Shown: in pieces, positions 1 to 8,951 of the stretch
Layout: every line of letters begins with the position of its first letter
Position numbering within the stretch: the first letter of the stretch is position 1
Notes under the pieces: model-generated
Told to the model about the DNA's origin: nothing
The model's input: the letters and a program-made list of their open reading frames with translations, nothing else
Databases searched by the model: none
Made by a program: the position numbers and the translations under genes
Source of the DNA: a candidate division CPR2 bacterium GW2011_GWC2_39_35
GTDB lineage: Bacteria; Patescibacteriota; CPR2
Assembly: GCA_000995065.1 (NCBI GenBank)
Contig: LBWX01000005.1
Coordinates: 1 to 59,021, forward strand
DNA length: 59,021 bases
Direction: 5' to 3'

Positions 1-474
1 CGTTTGAATTACTGGTTTGATTTCACGGTCTGTTTGATAGTTACGAATAACACGAAGCACTTCATCTTTATTGTTTGTAAGAATAAAAAGATCGATATCG
101 CTCTCGGCGGTATCTTCTCCTTTGACGGTACTTCCGAACAGAATTACTCTTTGGGAGATTGGTTTTAGAGCCTTAACAAGGTTCTCTAAATTAACAAGAT
201 TTTCATAGACCCGGTAATACTTAAAAAGTGGCTTAGTAGATAGAGTGTAAAACCACATCCGGCCCCGCTTTTCTCTCACAAGCAGACCGGCATCAAAAAA
301 CTGGCGAAGAATCATGTTGGTCATACCGCGGCTAACGCCCGTCTTCTCAGAAACTTCTTTATCATAAAAAGAAGCGTCTTGGTGTAATGTCAGGAAGCTA
401 AGGACTTTATTTGCGGCAGTGTTTAAAAGAATATCTTTAAGCATGACAGCCTTAAATTCATTATTTTGATACAT
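1..474 (-). CDS. Winged-helix/nucleotidyltransferase fusion protein (3' part outside window)
   Basis: The minus strand is open from an ATG at 474 to the window edge (158 codons), so the C-terminus is missing. Residues about 10-85 look like a winged helix-turn-helix domain (EKTGVSRGMTNMILRQF followed by a basic wing). Residues about 110-130 carry the Pol-beta-type nucleotidyltransferase signature ILFGSTVKGEDTAESDIDL, with the GS pair and the metal-binding SDID acidic residues intact. This fusion is typical of MNT/MNT-like antitoxin or transcription-linked nucleotidyltransferases that AMPylate partners or regulate their own operon. The partner, if there is one, would lie outside the window. Family call is confident, biological role is inference. 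Confidence 0.8.
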   Translation of the reverse strand, partial: MYQNNEFKAVMLKDILLNTAANKVLSFLTLHQDASFYDKEVSEKTGVSRGMTNMILRQFFDAGLLVREKRGRMWFYTLSTKPLFKYYRVYENLVNLENLVKALKPISQRVILFGSTVKGEDTAESDIDLFILTNNKDEVLRVIRNYQTDREIKPVIQT

Positions 475-709
475 ATGTTCATTATATTGAATTGTAGATG
501 TTGGTCAATACTATTTTCAAAACCCTATTTCCAGATAGCAAAGGATTCTAATATATTGGACTTATGTCTAATATATTAGAACATAAGGCAGGGTCAAGGG
601 TTTTTGTTTCCTCATCCAAGCCATTACCGTACTCCATAACTGTAGGCAGATATTAAAAAATGCCTGTTTAAAGTCATAATTTATGGGTTGTTTGACAATG
701 GAAAAACAA

Positions 710-738
710 TGGCTCCCCAGATCGGACTATCTTCGAAC
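710..738 (-). repeat. Decayed tRNA 3' end, copy III
   Basis: On the minus strand this reads GTTCGAA, five extra bases (GATAG), then TCCGATC and GGGGAGCCA. That is the T-loop, acceptor 3' strand and CCA of a tRNA. No matching 5' half or acceptor 5' strand lies upstream, so it is a fragment. It matches the copy at 1673-1696 except for the insertion and one substitution. Both are preceded by CAAAA. Confidence 0.65.
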
Positions 739-773
739 TTTTGGAGCAGTGGTGCCAATGTGTTTCTGCCTAG

Positions 774-798
774 AAAAAAGAGCCTTTCGGCCCTTTTA
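774..798 (-). terminator. Rho-independent terminator of the 814-1440 gene
   Basis: Minus strand: AAAAGGGCC, a GAAA tetraloop, GGCTCTTTT, then further T residues. The stem is 9 bp with one G-U pair and it sits 16 nt after the stop codon. Confidence 0.8.
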
Positions 799-813
799 AG
801 TATGCTCTTTTTA

Positions 814-1440
814 CTAAAGACTTTCTTGCTCATAGAATGAATTGGTATGCCATACTAAATACTGATGCATATCAACAGTAAAATCTGAGTTAGACTTTCC
901 CGAATTAACTACGGAGGTTAAATTAGCCCAATCTATTTTCACATAATCTTTGCCCGAGACACTTTCGATGGTGACTTTTCCCTTGTAAAGATGTCCTTCA
1001 TTTTTATAAAGATTCTTTGGCTGACCATTTGAGTATCCATATATATACAAGTCAACGATCTTTCCTGTTCCCAAATTCACAAACCAATACACCCCTTCCT
1101 GTTTCCCGTCACCGTTAACATCCGCATAAATAGGTTTTTGCCACTCACCCATTGATTGCTGCTTATTTACAACTGTACTAATATCAAGTGCCTTAATATC
1201 TTCAGAATCTTTATTTGTAACGGTAGGTATTGGCGTCGGCGTAACTTCCACAGCCTCTTCTTTATCATCATTTAGCTTATCAACCTGCCCTTGCAGGGCT
1301 GTAATCTTGTCATCATTCTTCTTTACCTTTTGATCCATGACATACCAGGTACCACCGGTAGCAAGACCGGCAATCACAATAACTAGAACGATTGACATCC
1401 AAAGAGGCATTCCTTTTTTAATTTTGTTTTGTTCTTCCAT
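814..1440 (-). CDS. Membrane-anchored exported protein, function unknown
   Basis: 208 residues. A basic N-terminus and one hydrophobic helix (about residues 14-35) are followed by a short coiled-coil-like stretch (about 36-60, K/D/N-rich), a Pro/Thr linker (VTPTPIPTVT), and an ordered C-terminal domain of about 125 residues. The C-terminal domain contains DVNGDGKQEG, a calcium-binding-loop-like motif also seen in FG-GAP and dockerin-type loops. The expected topology is an N-terminal anchor with the domain outside the cell. It lies alone between two tRNA-end relics, each with a terminator, the same layout as the cassette units at 27-35 kb. I do not recognise a family for the C-terminal domain. 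Confidence 0.75.
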   Translation of the reverse strand: MEEQNKIKKGMPLWMSIVLVIVIAGLATGGTWYVMDQKVKKNDDKITALQGQVDKLNDDKEEAVEVTPTPIPTVTNKDSEDIKALDISTVVNKQQSMGEWQKPIYADVNGDGKQEGVYWFVNLGTGKIVDLYIYGYSNGQPKNLYKNEGHLYKGKVTIESVSGKDYVKIDWANLTSVVNSGKSNSDFTVDMHQYLVWHTNSFYEQESL

Positions 1441-1511
1441 AATGCTCCTACATTTATAATCCTATTTATCATAACAGCTAAGGTAATTATTAGGCAATAG
1501 AAAGGCATTTT

Positions 1512-1545
1512 GGCATTTAACCAGGGGGTTGGATTCAAACTTTTT
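1512..1545 (-). repeat. Decayed tRNA 3' end, copy II
   Basis: Minus strand reads AAAAAGTTTGAATCC, then AACCCCCTGG and ends AAATGCCA. It aligns with the T-loop of copies I and III (AAAAGTTCGAATCC) and again ends in CCA, but its acceptor part is more diverged. It is the weakest of the three copies. Confidence 0.4.
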
Positions 1546-1552
1546 AGATAAC

Positions 1553-1576
1553 AAAAAATGGCTCTTTAAGGCCATT
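1553..1576 (-). terminator. Rho-independent terminator
   Basis: Stem AATGGC/GCCATT with an 8-nt loop, followed on the minus strand by six T. It follows tRNA-end copy I, and the same AATGGC-type hairpin follows the tRNA-end-like repeats at 29.6, 31.1, 31.9 and 34.0 kb. Confidence 0.7.
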
Positions 1577-1672
1577 ATCTTGTGGTTGGAATTATGTCTT
1601 ATCCGGTTCTATGAATTATTCAAACCGTTATTTTAGCGTTTGCAGAGCCTTAATTACCATATTCTTCCATAT

Positions 1673-1696
1673 TGGCTCCCCGGATCGGATTCGAAC
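1673..1696 (-). repeat. Decayed tRNA 3' end, copy I
   Basis: Minus strand reads GTTCGAATCC, then GATCCGGGGAGCCA, a perfect T-loop, acceptor 3' strand and CCA. The bases 5' of it do not form a tRNA: there is no complementary acceptor strand, anticodon arm or D arm. It is therefore an isolated 3' fragment, as an integrated element would leave at its far end. Confidence 0.7.
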
Positions 1697-1855
1697 TTTT
1701 GAAGAACTCACAGAGTTACTAAACAAATTAAGAACACTGCCAAGGATCACAGAGAGTGACACAAAGCAGTCTTTTCGTTCATTAAACAAGATTGCCATAC
1801 TTCGCTTGTAATGACGTGATTAAAAAAAGTTCTTAATTACCGTGTCGTACAACTT

Positions 1856-4800
1856 TTATTTTGTGACAGTGGCCACTTTAATAGTTCCATACCCTAAGAG
1901 ACCTTCGATCTTAGCCTTTAAATTATCCGAAAAGTCTATTCCAAAAGGTAATTTTATTTTAGTAAGCTCGCCTTCTTTATTTAAGTAGATGATTACCGGT
2001 ATCGCTCCCCTGTTCTCCATTAATACCTCTTTAGTTTTCTGAAGAATCATACCGTTTACCGAATCTGGAATTCTAATTTCTACTACCTCACCCTCAGAAG
2101 GCATAAAATCCGTTTGAAGAAGACTTTCTTCTATCTGACTGACGCCATCTGCCAATAGTTTTAGCTCGGAATCTTTAGTATTAGTCTTACCTTTTACAAT
2201 GACAGCCCGATCCTCCTGCCAAGCATTGGCGGTGTTTGAAAGAATCTTTGGAAATACCAAAACCTCTACCGACCCCCCCTTGTCTTCCAGCTTTGCAAAA
2301 AGCATCGACTGACCAGATCTTGTAAGAATCCTTTGAACCGACGTTATTACCCCGGCCACTTTAACTTGCTCCCCCACTTTTTCGCCAAGTTCTTTTATCG
2401 AGGTAAAAGTGTCGTCGATATACTTTTGATATTCATCCATAGGATGATTGGATAAGTAAACCGAGAGCAGTTCTTTTTCCCAAGATAAGATTTGCTTACC
2501 CGTAATCTGGATTTTGGCCGCCGGCAATTCTAAACTGGCAGTCTCAATGCCACTGCCGCCAAACAAATCCATCTGACCGTTAGCGGCATGGTTCTGAATT
2601 TTCTGGGCAAAATTAGATATCCGTTCATAATTCTCTAAAATTTGAGCCCGATCTAAACCAAGACTGTCAAAAGCCCCTGATTTTGCTAAAGACTCAAGCA
2701 TTTTTTTATTAATCTGAGAAGCATCAACTCGCTTTGCAAAGTCCTCAATCCCTTTAAATTTACCATTTTCTTTCCGCGCTTTAATAATAGCCTCGATAAC
2801 ACCTTCGCCAATATTTTTTACCGCTTTAAGACCAAAACGGATGTTTCCCGTCTCTTTTACAACTGCGAATTCCGAAAAAGATTCGTTTATATCCGGAGGC
2901 AAAACCTCGATCCCCATCTTTCGGCATTCCTCAATTTCTAAGGCGATTTTATCTTGATCGTCATAGTTGGAAGTCATGAGAGCCGCCATAAACGCTGCTG
3001 GAAAATGAGCCTTTAGGTAGGCCGTTTGATAAGCAATGATAGCATAGCAAGAAGCATGAGCCTTTACAAAACCGTATTGAGAAAACTTCTCGAAATCATC
3101 AAATATTTTAGAAGCAATTTTTTTACTGACCCCGTTGCTCACGCAACCTTCTATAAAGTCCTTTCGCATCTTTTTCATGAGCTCGGCAATTTTTTTACCC
3201 ATTGCTTTTCTTAGAGTATCTGCTTGGCCGCCCGTAAATTTAGCCATATCTTTGGAAATCTGCATCACTTGCTCTTGATAGACGATAACGCCGTAAGTGT
3301 TTTTAAGAGCATTTTCCATTAACGGATGGTCAAAAATAATTTCCTTTTTACCATGTTTACGATCGATAAAATCATCAATAAACTGCATCGGTCCCGGACG
3401 ATAAAGCGCTACCATCGCAATCACATCCTCAAAAACGTCGGGTTTTAATTTCTTGATGTACCGTTTCATACCGCCTGATTCTAGCTGGAATACTCCGGTA
3501 GTTTCGCCCCTAGATAAAAGCCCAAAGGTCCTTTTGTCATCTAAGGGAATCTTGCAAAGCTCAATTTCTTTGTTATAAACTTTTCCTATAATCCTTAAGG
3601 TGTTTTTAAGGATCGTCAAATTAGAAAGTCCCAGAAAGTCCATCTTTAGAAGGCCAAGATCCTCTATCGCGTGCATCTCAAACTGAGTATTAACCGAGAT
3701 ATCACCCTTTGTCGCCTTTTGAAGCGGACAATATTTAGTTAGCGGGTCTTTTGAGATCACGACTCCGGCGGCATGAGTCGAAGAGTGACGACAAACTCCT
3801 TCTAAGTTAGAGGCTAGATCAATAAGCTTTTTTACTTGGACGTCTGAATTGTATAACTCCCGAAGCTCCGGCACAACCTCAACTGATTTTTTGAGTGGTA
3901 TGCCCGGCTCGATTAGCTTAGCGATTTTGTCAACTTCGCCGTATGGGACACCTAAAACCCGACCCGTGTCCCGAACCGCATTCCGGGCGGCCATCGTCCC
4001 AAACGTGGCAATTTGAGCCACCTTATCCTTGCCGTACTTGTCGGTAACGTACTTAATGACCTCACTCCGGCGGTCGTCAGCAAAGTCCATATCGATATCA
4101 GGCATGGAGATTCGATCCGGATTTAAAAACCTTTCAAAAAGAAGACCATACTTTAACGGATCAAGTTCCGTAATTCCTAAAGCATAAGCCACAATGCTTC
4201 CGGCTGCCGAACCTCTTCCCGGCCCAACCACTATCCCCTCACGCTTGGCCCAGTTAACATAATCCGATACAATCAGAAAGTAATCGTCGTAACCCATTTT
4301 TTTAATCACATCCATTTCGTAATCTAGACGTTCTTTTATTTCGGGCGTTATCTCGCTATATATTCCCTTAAGTCCATCATTAACGAGCTCCCAAAGATAA
4401 CTATTGCTGCTATGCTCTTTTGGGACCTTAAAATGAGGCAATATCATCCCGCCAAGCTCAATCTCCACGTTGCACATATCGGCAATCTTTAAAGTGTTCT
4501 CCAAAGCCTCGGGAACATCTTTAAAAGCTTTTTTAAATTCCTCGGCTGGCCGCATAGAGACGTCAAATTCAGCCATCGACATCCTGTCGGTATCCGATAT
4601 AAATTTGCCTGTTTGAACACAAAGCAAAGCCTCGTGAGCTTCTTTTTGCTCCGGACGAATATAGTGAGCATCATTTGTTGCGACAAGACCCAAGCCCAAT
4701 TCCTTGGCAAGTTTCTTTAAACCCTCATTTGCAATAGCCTGCTCCTTAAAAGTCGGGTGATCCTGAAGTTCTAGAAAAAAATTTTCCTTGCCAAAAAACT

Positions 4801-5290
4801 CCGTGTATTCTTTAGCAGCTTTTTTTGCTTTATCGTATTCGCCGTTTATGATGTTTCGCGGCACTTCGCCCGCAATGCAAGCGCTTAGGGCTATTAACCC
4901 ATTAGAATGCTTTTTAAGTAAATTCTTGTCAATCCTTGGCTTATAGTAGTAACCTTCCAGATGACCCTGAGTCACCAGCTCAATTAAGTTTAAATAACCT
5001 TCCGTGTTTTTAGCTAGAAGAACTAAGTGGTAAGGACTGCTATCGATCTTTGGTGTCTTATCGGCCATCGTTCTCGGTGCCACATAAACTTCGCAACCTA
5101 AAATCGGCTTGATACCAGCCTTTTTGGCCGCTTTATAAAATTCAATAATACCATACATAACGCCGTGATCGGTAAGAGCCACGGATTTCATACCCAACTC
5201 TTCGGCTCTGATGAGTATATCAGGAACTTTCCCCAATCCATCTAAAAGCGAATAATGACTATGAACATGTAGATGCACGAAGTCTGACAC
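1856..5290 (-). CDS. dnaE: DNA polymerase III alpha subunit, DnaE type
   Basis: This is the replicative polymerase catalytic subunit. The N-terminal PHP domain begins at once (HLHVHSHYSLLDG, residues 6-18). The polymerase active site PDIDMDFADDRR lies at about residue 397 and the palm/finger region follows. A C-terminal OB fold (VAGVITSVQRILTRSGQS) precedes the tau-binding-like end. There is no inserted exonuclease domain, so it is DnaE rather than PolC. I chose a GTG start at 5290 because AAGGAA lies 7 nt upstream and the PHP motif follows directly. The longer frame to 5365 adds 25 unrelated residues. Length is about 1,144 residues, normal for the family. Confidence 0.96.
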   Translation of the reverse strand: MSDFVHLHVHSHYSLLDGLGKVPDILIRAEELGMKSVALTDHGVMYGIIEFYKAAKKAGIKPILGCEVYVAPRTMADKTPKIDSSPYHLVLLAKNTEGYLNLIELVTQGHLEGYYYKPRIDKNLLKKHSNGLIALSACIAGEVPRNIINGEYDKAKKAAKEYTEFFGKENFFLELQDHPTFKEQAIANEGLKKLAKELGLGLVATNDAHYIRPEQKEAHEALLCVQTGKFISDTDRMSMAEFDVSMRPAEEFKKAFKDVPEALENTLKIADMCNVEIELGGMILPHFKVPKEHSSNSYLWELVNDGLKGIYSEITPEIKERLDYEMDVIKKMGYDDYFLIVSDYVNWAKREGIVVGPGRGSAAGSIVAYALGITELDPLKYGLLFERFLNPDRISMPDIDMDFADDRRSEVIKYVTDKYGKDKVAQIATFGTMAARNAVRDTGRVLGVPYGEVDKIAKLIEPGIPLKKSVEVVPELRELYNSDVQVKKLIDLASNLEGVCRHSSTHAAGVVISKDPLTKYCPLQKATKGDISVNTQFEMHAIEDLGLLKMDFLGLSNLTILKNTLRIIGKVYNKEIELCKIPLDDKRTFGLLSRGETTGVFQLESGGMKRYIKKLKPDVFEDVIAMVALYRPGPMQFIDDFIDRKHGKKEIIFDHPLMENALKNTYGVIVYQEQVMQISKDMAKFTGGQADTLRKAMGKKIAELMKKMRKDFIEGCVSNGVSKKIASKIFDDFEKFSQYGFVKAHASCYAIIAYQTAYLKAHFPAAFMAALMTSNYDDQDKIALEIEECRKMGIEVLPPDINESFSEFAVVKETGNIRFGLKAVKNIGEGVIEAIIKARKENGKFKGIEDFAKRVDASQINKKMLESLAKSGAFDSLGLDRAQILENYERISNFAQKIQNHAANGQMDLFGGSGIETASLELPAAKIQITGKQILSWEKELLSVYLSNHPMDEYQKYIDDTFTSIKELGEKVGEQVKVAGVITSVQRILTRSGQSMLFAKLEDKGGSVEVLVFPKILSNTANAWQEDRAVIVKGKTNTKDSELKLLADGVSQIEESLLQTDFMPSEGEVVEIRIPDSVNGMILQKTKEVLMENRGAIPVIIYLNKEGELTKIKLPFGIDFSDNLKAKIEGLLGYGTIKVATVTK

Positions 5291-5443
5291 AAAATTTCCT
5301 TTTAATATCTTAACGTTAATTAATCTTAGACTAGATCTTATTCTAATGCAAAAGTTAAAATTCAAAATTACAGGTCAAAATTAAAAAGTAATACATTTTG
5401 AATTTTCAATTGCAATTTTGACTTTTTACCTTTGGATTTTGAA

Positions 5444-6049
5444 TTATCCCTTGTTTTTGTGTTCCATGAATATGAAGCTTACAAAAACCAATCCCAAGAC
5501 AACGGCTGCGGCAATTAAGACAACAATCACTTTATAATAAAAAAAGCGAGCGATCCCAAGAATAAATTTGACGATCTCTCCCCCTATCCAGGTATCTTCA
5601 GTAAACAAAACCAATCCCAAAAAAGCCATTATGCCAAAGGCAATATTTCTTAGCTTCTTTAGCTTTTTGGGGATATAGTATTCGAGATATAGCTTAATTC
5701 TTTCTTTTAAAGGAATAGACTTACCGCCCGATTCGATATCGACAATGGCTTTTTGATAAGACGCCAAGGCATCATTTACCTCTACCGAAGTAAGATTGTA
5801 GCTCAGGTGTTCAAGTATTTTCTCTTTAATATCAAAAGCTTCCATAAGCTTTCTAATATCAGAAAAATGCTCTTTTATTTTAAGAGCCCTGTCTTTGGTG
5901 CTTGTTCCCGGCACTCCTTTTAGAGTCATTAAATTATCTAGAGTTTTATCGGCTTCGATAACCGCCATTTTGTAAGCCGAAGCTTTTTCGTTTTTTAAAG
6001 CCTCTTCTACAATATCCCATAATTCTTCTTTGATCTTAATCTTTGTCAT
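5444..6049 (-). CDS. Helical protein with two C-terminal membrane helices; paralogue of the 8952-9392 protein
   Basis: 201 residues. The N-terminal helical domain (about 1-110) carries the pattern MAVIEADKTLDNLM..KGVPGTSTKDRALK. This matches ALIDADKLFDQALKDARVPG in the HEPN-like protein at 8952-9392, so the two share a domain. Here the R-x4-H motif seen in that paralogue is not visible, so catalytic RNase activity is unlikely. Two hydrophobic helices at about 137-150 and 170-195 anchor it. Its start overlaps the end of the MscS-like gene by 14 nt, so the two are probably co-transcribed and may act together at the membrane. Function unknown. Confidence 0.75.
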   Translation of the reverse strand: MTKIKIKEELWDIVEEALKNEKASAYKMAVIEADKTLDNLMTLKGVPGTSTKDRALKIKEHFSDIRKLMEAFDIKEKILEHLSYNLTSVEVNDALASYQKAIVDIESGGKSIPLKERIKLYLEYYIPKKLKKLRNIAFGIMAFLGLVLFTEDTWIGGEIVKFILGIARFFYYKVIVVLIAAAVVLGLVFVSFIFMEHKNKG

Positions 6050-6563
6050 TAAAGACTATCCATTCATTTTTTTCGACCAGAGAATTTGGAATGACATGGA
6101 CATTCCCCTCATCATCAACAATTCTGACTTTTCGCATATCGGTGGACTTTAAAATCCCGATCGTATCCTTATCCCCTGCCTTTAACCTGGAGCTAAGCTT
6201 AAAATCGTTATCTGCCGCCAAAGACAACCCGGCAATAATATCAGCAATAAACTGAGAAGCACCTGCTGATAAGACAAAAACCAAAATTGCTGTTGATCCC
6301 GTTATAACGCTTGCAAGACGCGAAAAACCAAGCGAATTGAGAAAAAATAAGATTAGAGCTGATCTCAAGACAAACTTAAAAATTGAGAGTAAAAAATCCT
6401 TAAAAGGTCGCAATTTTTTTCGGCTAAGAACTTTGTCTAAAATTTTGACGAGGATCTCGACCGCAATTATACCAACGCCCAAAGTAAGGAGTGCCTCAGG
6501 CAAATTCTTAAAAACATTTAAAATCGGATTAACAAATTTTTCGGAAAAAGTGAATAGGTCCAT
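6036..6563 (-). CDS. Small MscS-family mechanosensitive channel-like protein
   Basis: 175 residues. Several hydrophobic helices lead into a pore-type helix (GASQFIADIIAGLSLAADN, about 100-118). A short beta domain follows (AGDKDTIGILKSTDMRKVRI.. and HVIPNSLVEKNE), matching the MscS channel core. The large C-terminal cage of E. coli MscS is absent, so this is a minimal version. Such channels relieve pressure on hypo-osmotic shock. The ATG at 6563 follows a TACAAT hexamer by 6 nt, with no Shine-Dalgarno, suggesting a leaderless transcript. The next gene (5444-6049) overlaps it. Confidence 0.85.
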   Translation of the reverse strand: MDLFTFSEKFVNPILNVFKNLPEALLTLGVGIIAVEILVKILDKVLSRKKLRPFKDFLLSIFKFVLRSALILFFLNSLGFSRLASVITGSTAILVFVLSAGASQFIADIIAGLSLAADNDFKLSSRLKAGDKDTIGILKSTDMRKVRIVDDEGNVHVIPNSLVEKNEWIVFNDKD

Positions 6564-6877
6564 AGGGTTATTGTATAAGTTTATGCTAAAAAATCAATAT
6601 CAGTTACTATTTATTCAATACCCCTAGCTCTAAAATTTCTAATTAACCTAATTACTAATCGATCTAACAAAAATCCAAGTCAAGGGAATTTCTACTTTTC
6701 GTTTTTTTTAATTTTCATTGAATTTTCAAGTTTCTAATTTTCAAACATCTTACTGGTTATAATGACTTAGAAATTGAATCATTGTAAATTGATTGAAAAT
6801 TGAGAATTGGCAATTGAAAATTTATTGAGATATCAATTTCTCTAGGATGATTAGAGCAATTAGTAAATAGAACTTTT
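6564..6877. other. AT-rich gene-free stretch
   Basis: No gene is recognised. It contains several near-repeats and palindromes of the type TTGAATTTTCAA and AATTGAAAATT, and a TAATTAGT-like word near both ends. These look like decayed intergenic repeats. No structured RNA was recognised. Confidence 0.5.
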
Positions 6878-8344
6878 TTAGGAAAGCTTCTTTCTCAATA
6901 TTTCATTCACGATTTTCGGATTAGCCTGGCCTTTGGTTTCTTTCATCACCTGACCAATTAAGAATCCAAAAGCTTGTGCTTTTCCGGCTTTAAAATCTTC
7001 TACCGATTTTGGATTATTATCTAAAACTGCATCTACTGTTTCTTCTAAGGCCTTGGTATCAGTTATCTGGACCAAGCCCTTATCTTTAATAATCTCTTCC
7101 GGATTTTTGCCGGTTTCAAACATCTCGTCAAAAACGGTTTTGGCGATTTTGCCGCTAATCGTACCTTCATCAATTAAAGCGATAAGATCCGCTAGCTGCC
7201 TTGATTTGATGGGAGAATTCTTGACTGAGATTCCTTTGGCATTAAGGCGACCCAAAAGCTCAGTTAAGGTCCAGTTTGCAAGTTTTTTAGCGCTTTCTTT
7301 CGGAATAAAATCTTTGCTTTCTTTTTTCATAATCTCTTCTACGCCTTGCTCAAAGAATCTTGCAAGTTCCACATCGGACGTTAAAACCATCGCATCATAA
7401 GCCGTCAAGCCATATTCTCCCTCAAAACGCTCTCTTTTCTCGCTTGGCAGTTCGGGCATCTCTGCTTTTAACCTGTCGATAACTTCTTTTTTAGGCTTAA
7501 ATGGCGGCAAATCCGGCTCGGGAAAATATCTGTAATCATGAGCTTCTTCCTTACTTCGCTGAGACATTGTTTTGCCTTTATTTTCGTCCCAACCTCTCGT
7601 TTCCTGAAAAAGGGTGCCGCCCTCGCTTAGGGTTTCGGTTTGTCTTTTTACTTCATACTCTAAAGCTCTCTCTATCGATTTGAAGGAATTCATGTTCTTA
7701 ATTTCCACCTTTTTACCAAACTCTTTTTGACCTACAGGACGCAAGGAAATATTAGCATCTGCCCTTAAGTTACCTTCTTCCATATTTCCCGAAGAGATAC
7801 CTAGATATCTAACAATACTTCTTAAGTTTTCGGCAAACACTCTAGCCTCTTCGGGCGTCCTAAAATCGGCTTCGGTTACTAGCTCCATAAGGGGCGTACT
7901 AGCCCGATTTAAATCTACTAGAGAATAATTGCCGTTAGAGGCATGTACTAGCTTACCCGCATCTTCTTCTAGATGGATGTGGTTAATACGAATCTTTGAC
8001 TCCCCTTTTGATGTCACGATATCCAAATAGCCCCCAACTACCGGCGGATTAGTAGAACTTGTAATCTGATAGGCTTTCGGGAGATCCGGATAAAAATAGT
8101 TTTTTCTTTCAAAATTAAAACTATCGGCTACCTTACCGTTAAGCGCCAATCCCAAAAGCATTGTCCATTCGATAGCTTTTTCGTTGGCAACAGGCAGCGT
8201 TCCCGGAAAACCCATACACGTAGGACAAGTATTGGTGTTTGGTTTTGCCTCCGCCGAATAATTGTCGCACCGACAAAACATCTTGGACTTGGTATTTAAT
8301 TGAATGTGAAATTCCATACCGATAACGGTTTCGAATTTGATCAT
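6878..8344 (-). CDS. gatB: Aspartyl/glutamyl-tRNA amidotransferase subunit B
   Basis: 488 residues, normal length. The N-terminus (TVIGMEFHIQLNTKSKMFC) and the zinc-site CPTCMGFPGTLPVAN segment are typical of GatB. The kinase-like cradle domain includes NRASTPLMELV and HDYRYFPEPDLPP, and a C-terminal YqeY-like tail domain ends in GFLIGQVMKETKGQANP. With GatA and GatC it amidates Glu-tRNA(Gln) and/or Asp-tRNA(Asn). It is the last gene of the minus-strand run starting at gatC, separated from gatA by three other genes. This means the complex is encoded in one broken-up transcription unit. Confidence 0.96.
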   Translation of the reverse strand: MIKFETVIGMEFHIQLNTKSKMFCRCDNYSAEAKPNTNTCPTCMGFPGTLPVANEKAIEWTMLLGLALNGKVADSFNFERKNYFYPDLPKAYQITSSTNPPVVGGYLDIVTSKGESKIRINHIHLEEDAGKLVHASNGNYSLVDLNRASTPLMELVTEADFRTPEEARVFAENLRSIVRYLGISSGNMEEGNLRADANISLRPVGQKEFGKKVEIKNMNSFKSIERALEYEVKRQTETLSEGGTLFQETRGWDENKGKTMSQRSKEEAHDYRYFPEPDLPPFKPKKEVIDRLKAEMPELPSEKRERFEGEYGLTAYDAMVLTSDVELARFFEQGVEEIMKKESKDFIPKESAKKLANWTLTELLGRLNAKGISVKNSPIKSRQLADLIALIDEGTISGKIAKTVFDEMFETGKNPEEIIKDKGLVQITDTKALEETVDAVLDNNPKSVEDFKAGKAQAFGFLIGQVMKETKGQANPKIVNEILRKKLS

Positions 8345-8408
8345 GATGTGCTCCTTACTGTCCGAATATTTATCACATTATTAAGGCTTTTTCTGCTTAA
8401 ATTATGAT

Positions 8409-8915
8409 TTACATTTTCCTTAATATCTCTTTCTTCTTCTTTAAAAACTCTTCTTCGGTAATTATACCCTTTTCTTTTAATTCCGCCAGACCAGTAAGTT
8501 GTTCCTTAAACATTTTTTCTCGTCCTATCAACCCTTCAGTTATATCGGGCTGTCTGTGTTTTTGGATATGTTTTTCAGCCCTGTGAACAAAACCCAAAAC
8601 CTCATCCCTCCTTGAAGAAAAGATCGGCATTTCAAAGGCTGACTCTCCTTTAAAATTAATTTTTAGAGTATCAAGAACCGGTCCGGCATCTAATTCCAAA
8701 ACGGGATCATCATCGTAATAGAACGAATCAACGTCGAGACGCCATGGCCTCTTTCTAACCCGAACTAGCCTTATATCAGTATAAAACAAGATGTCTGTAC
8801 CTCGATAAATTGACCAAACCGAGGATATTGCATCAAATACCTTCTCATCATCATCCAAATAGTCATTTAAGACCTTGCGAACAATCGGCGATAATTTAAT
8901 TCCTATTTCTTTCAT
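8409..8915 (-). CDS. PH-like domain protein with C-terminal SHOCT motif
   Basis: 168 residues. Residues about 1-110 form a beta-rich stretch (DILFYTDIRLVRVRKRPWRLDVDSFYYDD) resembling bacterial PH-like domains. The C-terminus (LAELKEKGIITEEEFLKKKKEIL) is a clear SHOCT motif, a short oligomerisation module found at the ends of many bacterial proteins. No membrane segment is present. It sits between the HEPN-like gene (36 nt away) and gatB (64 nt away), in the same direction. Its cellular role is not known. Confidence 0.75.
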   Translation of the reverse strand: MKEIGIKLSPIVRKVLNDYLDDDEKVFDAISSVWSIYRGTDILFYTDIRLVRVRKRPWRLDVDSFYYDDDPVLELDAGPVLDTLKINFKGESAFEMPIFSSRRDEVLGFVHRAEKHIQKHRQPDITEGLIGREKMFKEQLTGLAELKEKGIITEEEFLKKKKEILRKM

Positions 8916-8951
8916 ACTTCAAGAATAGTATTTTTTTTGAAAAAGTTCACC

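Larger units (their letters stand above)
475..813. other. Gene-free stretch with a decayed tRNA end and a terminator
   Basis: No convincing reading frame is present. The stretch holds a tRNA 3'-end relic (710-738) and a Rho-independent terminator for the gene to its right (774-798), both listed separately. Nothing else was recognised. Confidence 0.6.

Noticed and set aside
1611-1811. 66-codon plus-strand reading frame
   Set aside because: It crosses the tRNA relic, lacks a ribosome-binding site and its composition is not protein-like.
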